A stretch of 64,000 bases of DNA. It comes from Psychroserpens damuponensis (GTDB lineage: Bacteria; Bacteroidota; Bacteroidia; Flavobacteriales; Flavobacteriaceae). This document shows positions 19,129-28,499 of this stretch, piece by piece. The stretch's first letter is position 1. Every line of letters starts with the position of its first letter. The notes beneath the pieces are model-generated. The model saw only the letters and a list, made by a program, of their open reading frames with translations, made no database searches and had not been told where the DNA came from. Both the position numbers and the translations under genes were made by a program. The stretch covers positions 32,169 to 96,168 of the forward strand of contig NZ_JXJO01000018.1 of assembly GCF_000826655.1 (NCBI RefSeq), read 5' to 3'.

Positions 19129-19458
19129 ATGCACATAAATCTTCCAGAAAAGCGCTATTATGGCATTGGTGAGGTCGCTAAAGCTTTTGATGTAAACACC
19201 TCTTTAATTAGATTTTGGGAAAAAGAATTTGATGTCCTCAAGCCCAAAAAAAATGCAAAAGGTAATCGTAAGTTCACACCAGAAGATATTAAGAATCTTA
19301 AATTCATTTACCATTTAGTAAAAGAACGCGGTTTTACCTTAGAAGGCGCAAAAACACATTTAAAAGAAGGTAAAAAACAAGCGCTCGATACATTTGAGAT
19401 TATAGAAAAGCTAGAAGGTATCAAAGCACAACTTAACAAAATTAAATCACAACTTTAA
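19129..19458 (+). CDS. MerR-family transcriptional regulator
   Basis: 109 residues. The N-terminal winged helix (about 8-78) reads YYGIGEVAKAFDVNTSLIRFWEKEF with GNRKFTPEDIKNLKFIYHLV, typical of MerR-type domains. A short C-terminal helical tail (about 80-109) may dimerise; no metal- or drug-binding domain exists. It starts four bases after the M23 peptidase stop, so it is cotranscribed with that gene and possibly with lemA. The same M23/MerR/LemA/TPM order occurs in other Flavobacteriaceae in my recollection; its target is unknown. Confidence 0.88.
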   Translation: MHINLPEKRYYGIGEVAKAFDVNTSLIRFWEKEFDVLKPKKNAKGNRKFTPEDIKNLKFIYHLVKERGFTLEGAKTHLKEGKKQALDTFEIIEKLEGIKAQLNKIKSQL

Positions 19459-19470
19459 AACTCTATTATT

Positions 19471-20073
19471 ATGAAAAAATGGCTCATTCCTGTAATTATC
19501 ATAGCTCTATTAATAATTGCTGGTTATTCTTGGGGAAAAGGATTTAACAACACTGCGGTTCAACTTAATGAAAACGTAAGCGAAGCATGGGGAAATGTCC
19601 AAACTTCATATCAAAGACGAAATGACCTTATTGGTAATTTAGTAAATACTGTTAAAGGCGCTGCCGATTTTGAACGTAACACGCTTACAGATGTCATTGA
19701 AGCTAGAGCAAAAGCAACCTCTATAAACATTGACCCATCTAATGTAACACCAGAACAATTAGCCCAATACAATCAAGTACAAGGCGGACTTAGTGGCGCT
19801 TTAAAAAGTTTATTGGTCACTGTTGAGCGTTATCCTGATTTAAAATCAAATCAAAACTTTTTGAAACTTCAAGATGAGTTAACAAGTACCGAAAACACTA
19901 TTCAAACAGCTCGTACACGTTATAATGAAGCTATAAAACCCTATAATATTCACGTTAAAGAATTTCCAAATTCTTTATTAGCTGGGTTTTTAGATTTTGA
20001 CCCTAAGCCCTATTTTGATGCAGAGGCTGGAGCAGAAAAACCAGTTGATGTAGAATTTGATTTTAGCAAATAA
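19471..20073 (+). CDS. lemA: LemA family protein
   Basis: 200 residues: a transmembrane helix at about 4-22 (WLIPVIIIALLIIAGYSWG), then a periplasmic-facing helical bundle. Characteristic segments are QLNENVSEAWGNVQTSYQRRNDLIGNLVNTVKG, VERYPDLKSNQNFLKLQDEL and ENTIQTARTRYNEAI, all LemA hallmarks. Function is not established; LemA proteins regularly sit beside TPM-domain proteins, as here (2-base gap to the first TPM gene), suggesting a membrane complex. Confidence 0.95.
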   Translation: MKKWLIPVIIIALLIIAGYSWGKGFNNTAVQLNENVSEAWGNVQTSYQRRNDLIGNLVNTVKGAADFERNTLTDVIEARAKATSINIDPSNVTPEQLAQYNQVQGGLSGALKSLLVTVERYPDLKSNQNFLKLQDELTSTENTIQTARTRYNEAIKPYNIHVKEFPNSLLAGFLDFDPKPYFDAEAGAEKPVDVEFDFSK

Positions 20074-20075
20074 TC

Positions 20076-20513
20076 ATGTCTAAAGTTGAAGACTTTCTAA
20101 CTGCAGAAGAAGAGCAAGCTATCATTGATGCTATACGTGATGCAGAGAAAAACACATCTGGCGAAATTCGTGTACATATAGAACGAGATACTACCCTTGA
20201 TGCTTTTGATCGTGCCATGGAAGTATTTCATTACTTAAAAATGGACAATACCAAACAGCAAAATGGTGTCCTTATTTATGTTGCTGTAGATGCTAAAACT
20301 TTTGTGATTTATGGTGATAAAGGCATCAATGAAGTGGTGCCTCCTAATTTTTGGGACAGCACAAAAAATGTCATGCAAACTCATTTTAAAGCGCATAGAT
20401 TTAAACAAGGCTTAATTGAAGGTATTTTAAAAGCTGGCAAGCAACTAGAAACACATTTCCCGTGGATGCATGGCGATATAAATGAATTACCAAACGAGAT
20501 TTCTAAAGGATAG
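20076..20513 (+). CDS. TPM domain protein without membrane anchor
   Basis: 145 residues containing a TPM_phosphatase domain (about 8-130): FLTAEEEQAIIDAIRDAEKN, SGEIRVHIE, NGVLIYVAVDAKTFVIYGDKGINEVVP and FKQGLIEGILKAGKQLETHFP. There is no signal peptide or transmembrane helix, so it is cytoplasmic or peripheral, unlike its neighbour. TPM domains have been linked to photosystem repair and weak phosphatase activity in plants; the bacterial role is open. It is flanked by lemA and the anchored TPM paralogue with almost no spacing. Confidence 0.85.
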   Translation: MSKVEDFLTAEEEQAIIDAIRDAEKNTSGEIRVHIERDTTLDAFDRAMEVFHYLKMDNTKQQNGVLIYVAVDAKTFVIYGDKGINEVVPPNFWDSTKNVMQTHFKAHRFKQGLIEGILKAGKQLETHFPWMHGDINELPNEISKG

Positions 20514-21374
20514 ATGAGTATGCAATATTCAATTGGCAGTAAATCAAACGTATTAAAGTACGTCATTTCGTTATGCATTTTCATGCTATGTATGTTACAA
20601 ACTGTACATGCTCAATTTAACATTCCTCCTGTTCCTAAAGAACAAACAAGTGTTTATGATTATGCTGGATTGTTATCATCTTCAGAAAAAAACAGTTTAG
20701 AACAAAAACTTATTCGCTATTCTGACACCACCTCAACACAAATTGTTGTAGCTATTATAGCTTCACTTAAAGGTGAAAACATTGGGCTTCTAACACCAAA
20801 ATGGGCTCACGAATGGGGAATTGGTCAAGCCAAAGAAGATAATGGTGTATTTATACTTTTAGCTGAAAATGATCGTGAAATTTGGATTTCTCCTGGCTAT
20901 GGCGTTGAAGACAAATTAACTGCTGGAATTGTTGGTGAAATAACAAGAAACGTAATTATACCAGAATTTAAAAGAGGTGATTATTATCAAGGATTAAATA
21001 AAGGCTCTGATGCTATTTTTCAACGATTAAATGGAACATATCAAGGCACAAGACAGTCCAACTCTGGAGATGAATTTCCCGTGGTATTTTTCATCATTTT
21101 ATTTATCATCTTTATTATATTCATTATCACAATTTCTAAAAACCGAAGAGGTGGAGGAAATAATGGCAGTGGTGGCAATAGAACTAATGGCACCAGTATT
21201 TTGGATGCTATCATCTTGAGTAATATGGGACGTGGCAGCTATGGTGGCAGCAATAGATCTAGTGGTGGACTTTTTGGAGGTGGATCATCTGGAGGCAGCT
21301 TTGGTGGTGGCGGTTTTGGCGGTGGCTTTGGAGGCGGTGGATTCTCTGGAGGTGGTGCTGGTGGAAGTTGGTAG
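20514..21374 (+). CDS. Secreted/membrane TPM domain protein with Gly-rich tail (YgcG type)
   Basis: 286 residues. A signal peptide (to about residue 33, VHAQ) leads to a TPM domain (about 40-170): TSVYDYAGLLSSSEK, TQIVVAIIASLKGENI, NGVFILLAENDREIWISPGYGVED and GDYYQGLNKGSDAIF. A transmembrane helix (about 183-203, Ile/Phe-rich) follows, then a tail of Gly/Ser repeats with SFGGGGFGGGFGGGGF and final AGGSW. It starts directly after the stop of the first TPM gene. Gly-rich tails ending in GGxGxxW are typical of this family and may anchor or multimerise the protein. It probably works with LemA. Confidence 0.92.
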   Translation: MSMQYSIGSKSNVLKYVISLCIFMLCMLQTVHAQFNIPPVPKEQTSVYDYAGLLSSSEKNSLEQKLIRYSDTTSTQIVVAIIASLKGENIGLLTPKWAHEWGIGQAKEDNGVFILLAENDREIWISPGYGVEDKLTAGIVGEITRNVIIPEFKRGDYYQGLNKGSDAIFQRLNGTYQGTRQSNSGDEFPVVFFIILFIIFIIFIITISKNRRGGGNNGSGGNRTNGTSILDAIILSNMGRGSYGGSNRSSGGLFGGGSSGGSFGGGGFGGGFGGGGFSGGGAGGSW

Positions 21375-21681
21375 ATTTAGCCTTTAGAAATGTAAACTTA
21401 AATTGTAGCTCTACCAAAGATGACAACGAAGTTGGCTGTTCTTTTTTATTCATTTTAGTCGCTTTACAATCTTGTGAACAGAATTTAACTTACAATGATT
21501 TTATTAAAGATGAATTTATGGCTTCTTCGTCTGCTTATCTTTGCGTTGACTGAACAACTATTAGAACGACATACAAGCAAATTAATTTTGACCCAAAAAT
21601 CCCTAGAAGCTTACTAACCGCAGAATATCGACTGATACAGTTTTTACAATTATTAACGATTCACTAACTGCTCACTATATA
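21375..21681 (+). pseudogene. Intergenic region with a possible lipoprotein gene remnant
   Basis: This 307-base gap separates the convergent TPM and TonB-type genes. On the plus strand an ATG at 21420 reads MTTKLAVLF and stops soon after; in a neighbouring frame LFILVALQSCEQNLTYND follows, with a lipobox-like VALQSC. Joined by a frameshift these would make a plausible lipoprotein signal peptide, but coding signal ends by 21553. It may be a decayed small lipoprotein gene or chance. No clear terminator with a U-run is visible. Confidence 0.2.
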
Positions 21682-24462
21682 TTAATCTATAAAAAACATA
21701 TCGCCATTTCCGGTTTCTCCTTTTGAGCCAAGACTATTAAATTTCCAACTAAAACTCAACATAAAGTATTGTTCTAATACGGTACTTTGCCTGTCTTCAA
21801 TATAATTTTGTGTGGCTAAACGTCTTGCATTGGTGTTTTGATTAAGTAAATCATATACCTTTAATGTTAAAACGGCCTTATCATTTAAGAACGAATAAGC
21901 CAAAGTAGAGTTCCAAAACCAAGCACTCTTTTGAAAACCTGCAGCAACATTAGGATTATAAGAATAGTCGACATTGTTGGTCCATTCAAAATCTTTAGGA
22001 AGAAAAGTTGTGAAGTTTAAATCTAAATCATGTCTAGCAAAATTTACGTCTTCAAAAGTATCAATGTCATACGTGTTTTTTGAGAATGTTAGTCTGTAGC
22101 GTGGTCTTAATTCTAAAACTTTATTCCAGGTAAACCTTAAACCAAGGCTTGGTGTTAATGATGTAACATTACTTTTATATTGCACGTCATTATTAAAATT
22201 TACATTTTGATTTAAGCTAGCAGACATACCAATGTCAAACTTTATAGACCTAATAGAATCGGTTTTAACGGTTTTGCTATAATTAATATTTCCGTAGACA
22301 TTATAATTCCCATTTACGTTAGCATAGGTTGTAGTTCGCTTTAATGTTTCTGGGTCAATAGTTGTTCTAGACACCACAGCATTATTGTTTAAATTGACGC
22401 TTGCATAACTATAAATTCCTGTTTTTTTCTGAAAATCGAAAGCATTATATCCCAAATATAAACGATGACTATTGGTTGGCTCTAAATTTGGGTTACCTGT
22501 TATGGTATTTAATGGGTTAGAAACGTTTTGAAACGGTTGTAATTGGGTTAAACTTGGAGGTCTATTATTTAATGAATAACCTGTATACATTGACGATTTT
22601 TCACTAAATCTGTAATTAAAATAGGAGCGCAATTCAAGGGCTTGAAACTTGCGCTTAATGTCTAATTCTGGTCTTAAAAAGTCTTTATTTTCTAAAGTTC
22701 TAAACACATAACGCGTAGTAAAACTAGTAGACCATTTCTCTTTACGGTAAGACAGTTTTAGGGATGGTGTATTTTCTTGATTTAAGTATTCAAAATCTGT
22801 ACTTAGATCAAGGTTGAAGTCATCATATTGATTGGTGGTTTGGTTGCGATCAAACGTACTGCGTAAATTGGTACGATTCTCATCTCTAAACCGATATTCA
22901 AAATCTAAGAATAATTCTTTTGCTATTATAGGTAAGCGATACGTTGTAGAAGCCCTAAAATTTCGATTTTTATTTTCAGAATCTGTGAATTGATCTCTAA
23001 TGACATCATCATCTTCGGCATTGAAAAAGTTAGTTTCTGAGGTTAAAAAATCTTCAGATTCATTGGTATTGTATTCTGTATTAATTTCAAATTTTAAAAA
23101 GGCTCCTTTGTTTCCAAAACGTTTGGTAATTTCTAATTCATTTCCAAAATTCTTTGCATCACGTTCTGAAAATGTTCCTGTTGTAGATTGATTGGTTAAT
23201 TCATTGGCTTCATTACGCGTGTTTTCATCTTCGGAAAAAACACGTTTTGATGTTGACCATTTTATCGAGGGATTGATATTAATTAAAAAGGTGGAATCAA
23301 TTTCGATATCAAAACCCATATTAGCGCTATGATTACTGCCATCACTTACAGATTTTGATCGCGAATCTGAAAAATATCTAGAATCTGGCAAAATATTTTC
23401 ACGTTGTGTAATGGTTTCGTTATCTGAGTTACTTCCGGAGAAAAAATAATCGGCATTGATGTCTACCTTATCACTAAGTACATCGGCATAATTTGCACCA
23501 ACATTTTGTGATGTGGTGATGCCTTCGCCATTTCCAAATGATCTACCGTCTATGGTAAATGCTCCACTACTGTTCATAGTCATGCTATAACCACCACCAA
23601 ACATTTTTTGAATTTCACCAAAACTAAAACCTGGTGAGTTGGTATTGTTTCCTCCTGCAAGCACACTAACGCGTTGATCATTATCAAAAAAGTTAACCAT
23701 ACCTGCAAATTCGTAACGCTCATCGGTACCTGCACCTCCAGATACTCGACCAAAAACGCCTTTATTATTTTCCTCTTTAATGGTAAGGTTTATGGTTTTA
23801 TTTTCGGTATCACCTTCTTCGCCAGAAAATGCTTCAGACTTCGTTTTAGTATCTGTAATTTGTACTTTTTCTATAATATCTTTAGTTAAATTACGTGTTG
23901 TAATGGTTGGATCGTCACCAAAAAAAGGCTTACCATTAACTAGTATTTTACTAACATCTTTACCATTTACGGTAATTTTTCCGGCTTCATCAACCTCTAC
24001 TCCTGGCAGTTGTTTGAGTAATTCTTCAACGTTGGCATCTTTTTTAGTTTTAAAAGATTTTACATTAAACTCAAGTGTATCTTTTTTGATTGTAATTGGC
24101 GCTCTAGATTTTATAATCACTTCATCTAAAGCATTACTAATTCCTAATGCTATGGTGCCAATATCAATAACCTCCTTATTAATGGTTAGTTGTTTGAAAT
24201 AGGTTTGATACCCAACATAATCTATATATAAATTGAGTGTTTCATCATAAGTTTCATCTGTAATTTCAAAAAGTCCATCTTTATCAGAAATTGTATAGGT
24301 GACTAAGCTACTATCCTTCACACGTTCTAAATAAATGGTTGCAGCTTCTAAGGGTTGTTTATTATCTTCGGAAATGATCTTACCCGAAATTTTAAATGAT
24401 TTTGATTGAGAGAATGAGATTGCGACACTAAATAGTGCAATGAAAAAGCATAATTTCTTCAT
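21682..24462 (-). CDS. TonB-type outer membrane beta-barrel protein
   Basis: 926 residues. A signal peptide (1-18, ends SFSQS) and a carboxypeptidase-like regulatory domain (about 22-105, ISGKIISEDNKQPLEAATIYL) come first. A plug-like domain has LKQLPGVEVDEAGKITVNG and KILVNGKPFFGDDP. The rest is a large barrel of the outer-membrane beta-barrel family 3 type, with alternating aromatic strands and MFTLSFSWKF-like closing strands. Asn/Asp-rich loops suggest a surface ligand. No SusD partner is adjacent, so it is not a polysaccharide SusC; substrates could be peptides, metals or siderophores. It stands alone between convergent TPM and the XRE pair. Confidence 0.85.
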   Translation of the reverse strand: MKKLCFFIALFSVAISFSQSKSFKISGKIISEDNKQPLEAATIYLERVKDSSLVTYTISDKDGLFEITDETYDETLNLYIDYVGYQTYFKQLTINKEVIDIGTIALGISNALDEVIIKSRAPITIKKDTLEFNVKSFKTKKDANVEELLKQLPGVEVDEAGKITVNGKDVSKILVNGKPFFGDDPTITTRNLTKDIIEKVQITDTKTKSEAFSGEEGDTENKTINLTIKEENNKGVFGRVSGGAGTDERYEFAGMVNFFDNDQRVSVLAGGNNTNSPGFSFGEIQKMFGGGYSMTMNSSGAFTIDGRSFGNGEGITTSQNVGANYADVLSDKVDINADYFFSGSNSDNETITQRENILPDSRYFSDSRSKSVSDGSNHSANMGFDIEIDSTFLININPSIKWSTSKRVFSEDENTRNEANELTNQSTTGTFSERDAKNFGNELEITKRFGNKGAFLKFEINTEYNTNESEDFLTSETNFFNAEDDDVIRDQFTDSENKNRNFRASTTYRLPIIAKELFLDFEYRFRDENRTNLRSTFDRNQTTNQYDDFNLDLSTDFEYLNQENTPSLKLSYRKEKWSTSFTTRYVFRTLENKDFLRPELDIKRKFQALELRSYFNYRFSEKSSMYTGYSLNNRPPSLTQLQPFQNVSNPLNTITGNPNLEPTNSHRLYLGYNAFDFQKKTGIYSYASVNLNNNAVVSRTTIDPETLKRTTTYANVNGNYNVYGNINYSKTVKTDSIRSIKFDIGMSASLNQNVNFNNDVQYKSNVTSLTPSLGLRFTWNKVLELRPRYRLTFSKNTYDIDTFEDVNFARHDLDLNFTTFLPKDFEWTNNVDYSYNPNVAAGFQKSAWFWNSTLAYSFLNDKAVLTLKVYDLLNQNTNARRLATQNYIEDRQSTVLEQYFMLSFSWKFNSLGSKGETGNGDMFFID

Positions 24463-24561
24463 GTGATTGGCTGATTGATTGATGGTTAACTTGTATATCT
24501 ACAAAAACGAATATACTTTAGTTTTCGTATGAAATTTCTTAAAATTTTTATAAAACTTGAT

Positions 24562-24762
24562 TTATTCTCCTTCTTCTAAAAAAAAGAGGTCTTCTACAGA
24601 TAGCTTAAAAAGTTGAGCAATTTTTATAGCGAGTAATGCAGATGGCACATATTTTCCTTTTTCGATAGCATTTATAGATTGTCTACTTACACCTATTTTT
24701 TCTGCTAAATCTCCTTGCGTAAAGTTATGTCTTGCTCGTTCTATTTTAATATTGTTTTTCAT
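24562..24762 (-). CDS. XRE-family repressor (Cro/CI type)
   Basis: 66 residues, a single helix-turn-helix: NFTQGDLAEKIGVSRQSINAIEKGKYVPSALLAIKIAQLF, close to the YozG/YgzD group of small repressors. It is encoded three bases after the stop of a four-helix membrane protein, a recurring pair in bacteria. The promoter region of the pair contains two palindromes GTAAA-N6-TTTAC that are likely its own operators, so the unit is probably autorepressed. Confidence 0.92.
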   Translation of the reverse strand: MKNNIKIERARHNFTQGDLAEKIGVSRQSINAIEKGKYVPSALLAIKIAQLFKLSVEDLFFLEEGE

Positions 24763-24765
24763 TAT

Positions 24766-25230
24766 CTAAGCTCTTGCTTTTAAGAAATTAAACCTAATGA
24801 TAAAAAACAATAATGGTGTAAACATATTATAAACTAATACATCAAAAAATGTAAATTCATAAATAAAAATTATGGCAAACATCAATATGATATAATTAAC
24901 AACAATTGCCCAAACTAAAGAATCTGTTCTTATTTTATAAATAAATTCATCTTCTATCTTCTCTTTTGAAAAACCAACTAATAAGCCTCCAATAATGATT
25001 ATTAAAGCAATAAGTTCATCGACGATACTGTTTTCCATAATTTTAAAAAATCCTCCACCACTAGAAAACACATCATTATCGCTATATATTGAAAACACAT
25101 CTATTGTTAAAATATCCAATTCAAACCCTGTAGTGGTTAAACAAATTCCTGTTATGACTCCAAAACTTAATAATATCCAACCTGGCACTTTAAACTTGTT
25201 TGATAATAAATAATTTGATTTCATAACCAT
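24766..25230 (-). CDS. Four-helix membrane protein paired with XRE repressor
   Basis: 154 residues with four predicted transmembrane helices (about 17-38, 62-88, 98-121 and 128-148), short loops and no signal peptide. It resembles DUF2178/DUF3796-like small membrane proteins that sit with XRE repressors of the YozG type. Function is unknown; the pair might respond to membrane stress. It is first in the operon, directly downstream of the paired palindromes at 25255-25291. Confidence 0.6.
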   Translation of the reverse strand: MVMKSNYLLSNKFKVPGWILLSFGVITGICLTTTGFELDILTIDVFSIYSDNDVFSSGGGFFKIMENSIVDELIALIIIIGGLLVGFSKEKIEDEFIYKIRTDSLVWAIVVNYIILMFAIIFIYEFTFFDVLVYNMFTPLLFFIIRFNFLKARA

Positions 25231-25249
25231 GTATATAATTAGTTCGTTT

Positions 25250-25291
25250 CAAAAGTAAACAATAATTTACAAAAAGTAAACTAAACTTTAC
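25250..25291 (-). promoter_or_regulatory. Paired palindromic operators and -7 element of the XRE operon
   Basis: Two 16-bp palindromes of form GTAAA-N6-TTTAC lie at 25255-25270 and 25276-25291, centres 21 bp apart, two helical turns. On the minus strand TACTTTTG (complement of 25250-25257) fits the -7 consensus TAnnTTTG and overlaps the first palindrome. I see no good -33. The layout fits binding of two dimers of the small XRE protein encoded downstream. Confidence 0.6.
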
Positions 25292-25418
25292 ATTTTGTAT
25301 AATATAATTGCTATTCTCATTTAAGTATTAGTAGATATATGGTTCACATGTTGTAGAGCAATAATCTAAAAGCACATTAAAAAAAGGTATGTTTGGCTAT
25401 GTTTTGCGAATGTTATAA

Positions 25419-25452
25419 TAAAAAAACATCCAACAGTTGAACTATTGGATGT
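25419..25452 (-). terminator. Intrinsic terminator of der
   Basis: ACATCCAA (25426-25433) pairs with TTGGATGT (25445-25452) around an 11-base loop. On the minus strand the stem is followed by seven U and an AU-rich tail. It is about 45 bases beyond the der stop codon. Confidence 0.8.
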
Positions 25453-25457
25453 GGCAC

Positions 25458-25467
25458 ATTTCCGAAG
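25458..25467. repeat. Representative copy of the over-represented word ATTTCCGAAG
   Basis: By eye the 10-mer ATTTCCGAAG occurs at 1477, 9670, 14848, 25458 and 52195, and its complement at 7118, 17497, 24366, 29520 and 35792. The core TTCCGAAG adds plus-orientation copies at 12358, 27675, 28688, 29969, 46318 and 49824, and complement copies at 9581, 23229, 49011 and 55047. Copies lie in both orientations, in several reading frames and in gaps between genes. None was seen beyond 57 kb. Confidence 0.6.
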
Positions 25468-25496
25468 AAAATAAATTTATTTTTTGGTGTTTATGA

Positions 25497-26804
25497 TTAT
25501 TTTTTACGCATGTATATGCTAATTGGCACACCTTTAAAATCAAACAATTCGCGTAGATTATTCTCTAAAAATCGCTTGTAAGGTTCTCTCACATATTGTG
25601 GTAAATTACAAAAGAATGCGAACTGCGGTTGCGGTGTTGGCAATTGCATGATGTATTTAATCTTTACGAATTTACCTTTATAAGCAGGTGGCGGATAATT
25701 CTCAATCACTGGTAACAAGACCTCGTTAAGTTTACTCGTTTTAATTTTCTTGGTTCTATTTTGGTAAACCTCAACAGCTGTTTCTATAGCTTTATAAATT
25801 CGTTGTTTGTTTAATACTGAAATGAACACAATTGGTACATCTGTAAAAGGTTCCATTTCTTGCCTGATGACCTTTTCAAATTGTTTCATGGTTTGGGTTT
25901 CTTTTTCAATCAAATCCCATTTATTAACCAATATTACAATTCCTTTACGGTTACGTTGTGCTAACCAGAATATATTTTGCACTTGTCCATCAAAACCACG
26001 AGTTGCATCTAAAACGACGAGACACACATCACAATGTTCAATTGCTCGAACACTACGCATAACAGAATAGAATTCTAAATCTTCTTTTACTTTAGATTTA
26101 CGTCTAATTCCTGCTGTATCTACTAGATTAAACTCAAAGCCAAAGCGGTTATATTTTGTATCTATAGAATCTCTTGTAGTACCTGCCACATCTGTAACGA
26201 TGTAACGATCTTCACCAATTAGTGCATTAATAAATGACGATTTACCAGCGTTTGGACGACCAACTACTGCAAATCTTGGTAATTCATCTTGCTCTTCTTC
26301 CTCTTCTATTTCTGGTAGCGCATCAACAAGAGCGTCTAATAAATCTCCTGTTCCACTACCATTTATACTTGCAATGGTGAAATATTCTCCAAGACCTAGT
26401 GAATAGAATTCTACTGCGTCTTCTGCTCTTTTATTATTATCAACTTTATTTACTGCTAAAAACACAGGCTTATCCACTTTACGTAATAATCTCGCAACGT
26501 CTTCATCCATGCCTGTGACACCAGTTTCAACATCTACCATGAAGATGATAGCATCTGCTTCTTGAATTGCCAATTCTACTTGTTTATCTATTTCGGCTTC
26601 AAAAACATCGTCACTACCTTTGACGTATCCTCCTGTGTCTATTAAAGAGAATTCTTTGCCGTTCCAATCACTTTTTCCATAGTGTCTATCTCTGGTAACA
26701 CCACTTACGGCATCAACAATAGCTTCTCTACGTTGAATTAAACGGTTAAAAAAAGTCGATTTACCAACATTTGGACGACCGACTATTGCAACTATACTTC
26801 CCAT
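25497..26804 (-). CDS. der: Ribosome biogenesis GTPase Der (EngA)
   Basis: 435 residues with two tandem GTPase domains and a C-terminal KH-like domain. G1 motifs are GRPNVGKST (8-16) and GRPNAGKSS (about 181-189); G3 motifs DTGG and DTAG; G4 motifs NKVD and NKWD. The KH-like part (about 350-435) has [19 protein letters not shown]. Der assists 50S subunit maturation. Length is standard. A hairpin terminator follows; era lies downstream with one divergent gene in between, so two ribosome-assembly GTPases are near each other. Confidence 0.97.
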   Translation of the reverse strand: MGSIVAIVGRPNVGKSTFFNRLIQRREAIVDAVSGVTRDRHYGKSDWNGKEFSLIDTGGYVKGSDDVFEAEIDKQVELAIQEADAIIFMVDVETGVTGMDEDVARLLRKVDKPVFLAVNKVDNNKRAEDAVEFYSLGLGEYFTIASINGSGTGDLLDALVDALPEIEEEEEQDELPRFAVVGRPNAGKSSFINALIGEDRYIVTDVAGTTRDSIDTKYNRFGFEFNLVDTAGIRRKSKVKEDLEFYSVMRSVRAIEHCDVCLVVLDATRGFDGQVQNIFWLAQRNRKGIVILVNKWDLIEKETQTMKQFEKVIRQEMEPFTDVPIVFISVLNKQRIYKAIETAVEVYQNRTKKIKTSKLNEVLLPVIENYPPPAYKGKFVKIKYIMQLPTPQPQFAFFCNLPQYVREPYKRFLENNLRELFDFKGVPISIYMRKK

Positions 26805-26953
26805 AACTTCTTTATTTTATATGCATTACATATCCTGTAAGCGGTTGCAAAGATAGACAATATGTTGGATGTGCTATTGTTTTTAGTTAAAATACTATTT
26901 AAATTGAATCTTGAAATTAAAAATAGTAATTTAAACGTCTATTAAACATTATA

Positions 26954-27469
26954 ATGTCTACCACTAACGATATCGTATTAAGGCCACGTTTTAAATTTAA
27001 CATTGCAGAAAACAACACCTCTGTTTTAAACATTTTTGACGATTTAAAAACTAGTCAAAAAGAGTTTATTGTATCGTGTATTGATGAACATGTTTTTATT
27101 AAAATCCCAAAAGTTAAACAGCATTTTTGGTCGCCTCAACTTCATTTAGAAATTAATGATAATACCTCTCAAGGCAGTACTATTTATGGATTATTTGGAC
27201 CTAACCCTACCGTTTGGACGCTCTTTATGTTTTTCCATTTTATAGTTGCTGGATTATTTATTGGGTTTGCAATTTGGGCTTATGTGAATTGGAATTTAGG
27301 GCACGACTACGCCATACAATTATTTATAACGCTTTTTACAGTCGTTATTTGGTTTGCGCTGTATTTTGGTGGACGAATGGGTAAAAAAACCGGAATGGCG
27401 CAAATGCATGACTTACATCATTTTATGCGTGATGCCTTGAGAGAGCATGGCATTCATACTGACGAATAA
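26954..27469 (+). CDS. Conserved two-helix membrane protein, function unknown
   Basis: 171 residues. The N-terminal 80 residues are soluble with beta character (FKFNIAENNTSVLNIFDDL, HVFIKIPKVKQHFWSPQLHLEI), then a GPNPTVWTLF loop and two transmembrane helices (about 91-113 and 120-142), and a basic, His-rich C-terminus (MAQMHDLHHFMRDALREHG). I recognise the layout from Flavobacteriia genomes but know no function. It is divergent from der and convergent with era. Confidence 0.6.
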   Translation: MSTTNDIVLRPRFKFNIAENNTSVLNIFDDLKTSQKEFIVSCIDEHVFIKIPKVKQHFWSPQLHLEINDNTSQGSTIYGLFGPNPTVWTLFMFFHFIVAGLFIGFAIWAYVNWNLGHDYAIQLFITLFTVVIWFALYFGGRMGKKTGMAQMHDLHHFMRDALREHGIHTDE

Positions 27470-27585
27470 GTGATTCTATACAGAAAATAAAAAGGAGCTT
27501 TCTAAAATAAATTGACTTGAGACTTGAGCATAGATCATGTTAATAGACCAAGACCTAAGTATATAATTGCTCTGAACACACAAAC

Positions 27586-28467
27586 TTACTGGTTATACCC
27601 AAAGCGTTTCAATTGCCTTTGATTGCTTCTCCAATTCTTGTTCACTTTTACGTATAATTCTAGATGGACTTGCTTTCCGAAGAACTTCTCTAAATCCTTA
27701 CGAGATTCCATACCTACACGTTTTAGAGCGCTACCCTTATGGCCAATAATGATGCCTTTTTGAGTCTCACGTTCTACCATGATTACAGATCGCATTCTAA
27801 TAATATTATCTTCTTCAAAAAACTCTTCGGTATCGATTTCTACAGCGTAAGGAATTTCCTTTTTATAATGCATTAAGATTTTCTCTCTAATGGTTTCATT
27901 TACGAAAAAGCGCTCTGGTTTATCTGTTAATTGATCTTTAGGATAAAAGGCTGGAGACATTGGAAGTAATTCTATTATTCTACCAAATACTTCTTTAACA
28001 TTAAAACCTTCTAATGCCGAAATTGGAAATATTTCTGCATTAGGCACTTTACTAGACCATAACGCAACTTGTGATTCTAATTGAGCTTGATCTGATTTAT
28101 CAATTTTATTTAACAATAGTAAAACAGGAATTTTGGAGTTTGTAATTTTATTAAAAAACGCTTCGTCTTTTAATTCTTGCTCACCTATTTCTACCATGTA
28201 AATTAAAACATCGGCATCATCAAAAGCAGATTTTACAAAATCCATCATTGATGCTTGAAGTTCATAAGCTGGTTTAATAATACCTGGAGTATCACTTAGT
28301 ATTACTTGAAAATCCTCACCGTTTACAATACCTAAAATACGATGTCTTGTTGTTTGTGCCTTAGATGTAATAATTGATAATTTCTCACCAATAAACGCAT
28401 TCATTAAGGTAGACTTACCAACATTTGGGTTACCAATAATATTTACAAAACCTGCTTTATGACTCAT
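27586..28467 (-). CDS. era: GTPase Era
   Basis: 293 residues. The GTPase domain has GNPNVGKST (about 12-20), the G2/G3 region TTRHRILGIVNG and DTPGI, and LNKID. The C-terminal KH domain (about 200-293) contains VERETQKGIIIGHKGSALKRVG and FFGKQVHLELYVKVNKNWR. Era binds the 3' end of 16S rRNA and helps 30S assembly. Length and motifs are normal. It is 32 bases downstream of the YihY gene on the same strand and likely cotranscribed. Confidence 0.97.
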   Translation of the reverse strand: MSHKAGFVNIIGNPNVGKSTLMNAFIGEKLSIITSKAQTTRHRILGIVNGEDFQVILSDTPGIIKPAYELQASMMDFVKSAFDDADVLIYMVEIGEQELKDEAFFNKITNSKIPVLLLLNKIDKSDQAQLESQVALWSSKVPNAEIFPISALEGFNVKEVFGRIIELLPMSPAFYPKDQLTDKPERFFVNETIREKILMHYKKEIPYAVEIDTEEFFEEDNIIRMRSVIMVERETQKGIIIGHKGSALKRVGMESRKDLEKFFGKQVHLELYVKVNKNWRSNQRQLKRFGYNQ

Positions 28468-28499
28468 TATAATTGCTTTAATAGACTACAAAGATAAAC

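Noticed and set aside
21368..21553. Open frame of 61 codons after the TPM gene as an intact gene
   Set aside because: Its start overlaps the TPM gene and the signal-like part seems split between frames; kept only as a possible remnant.
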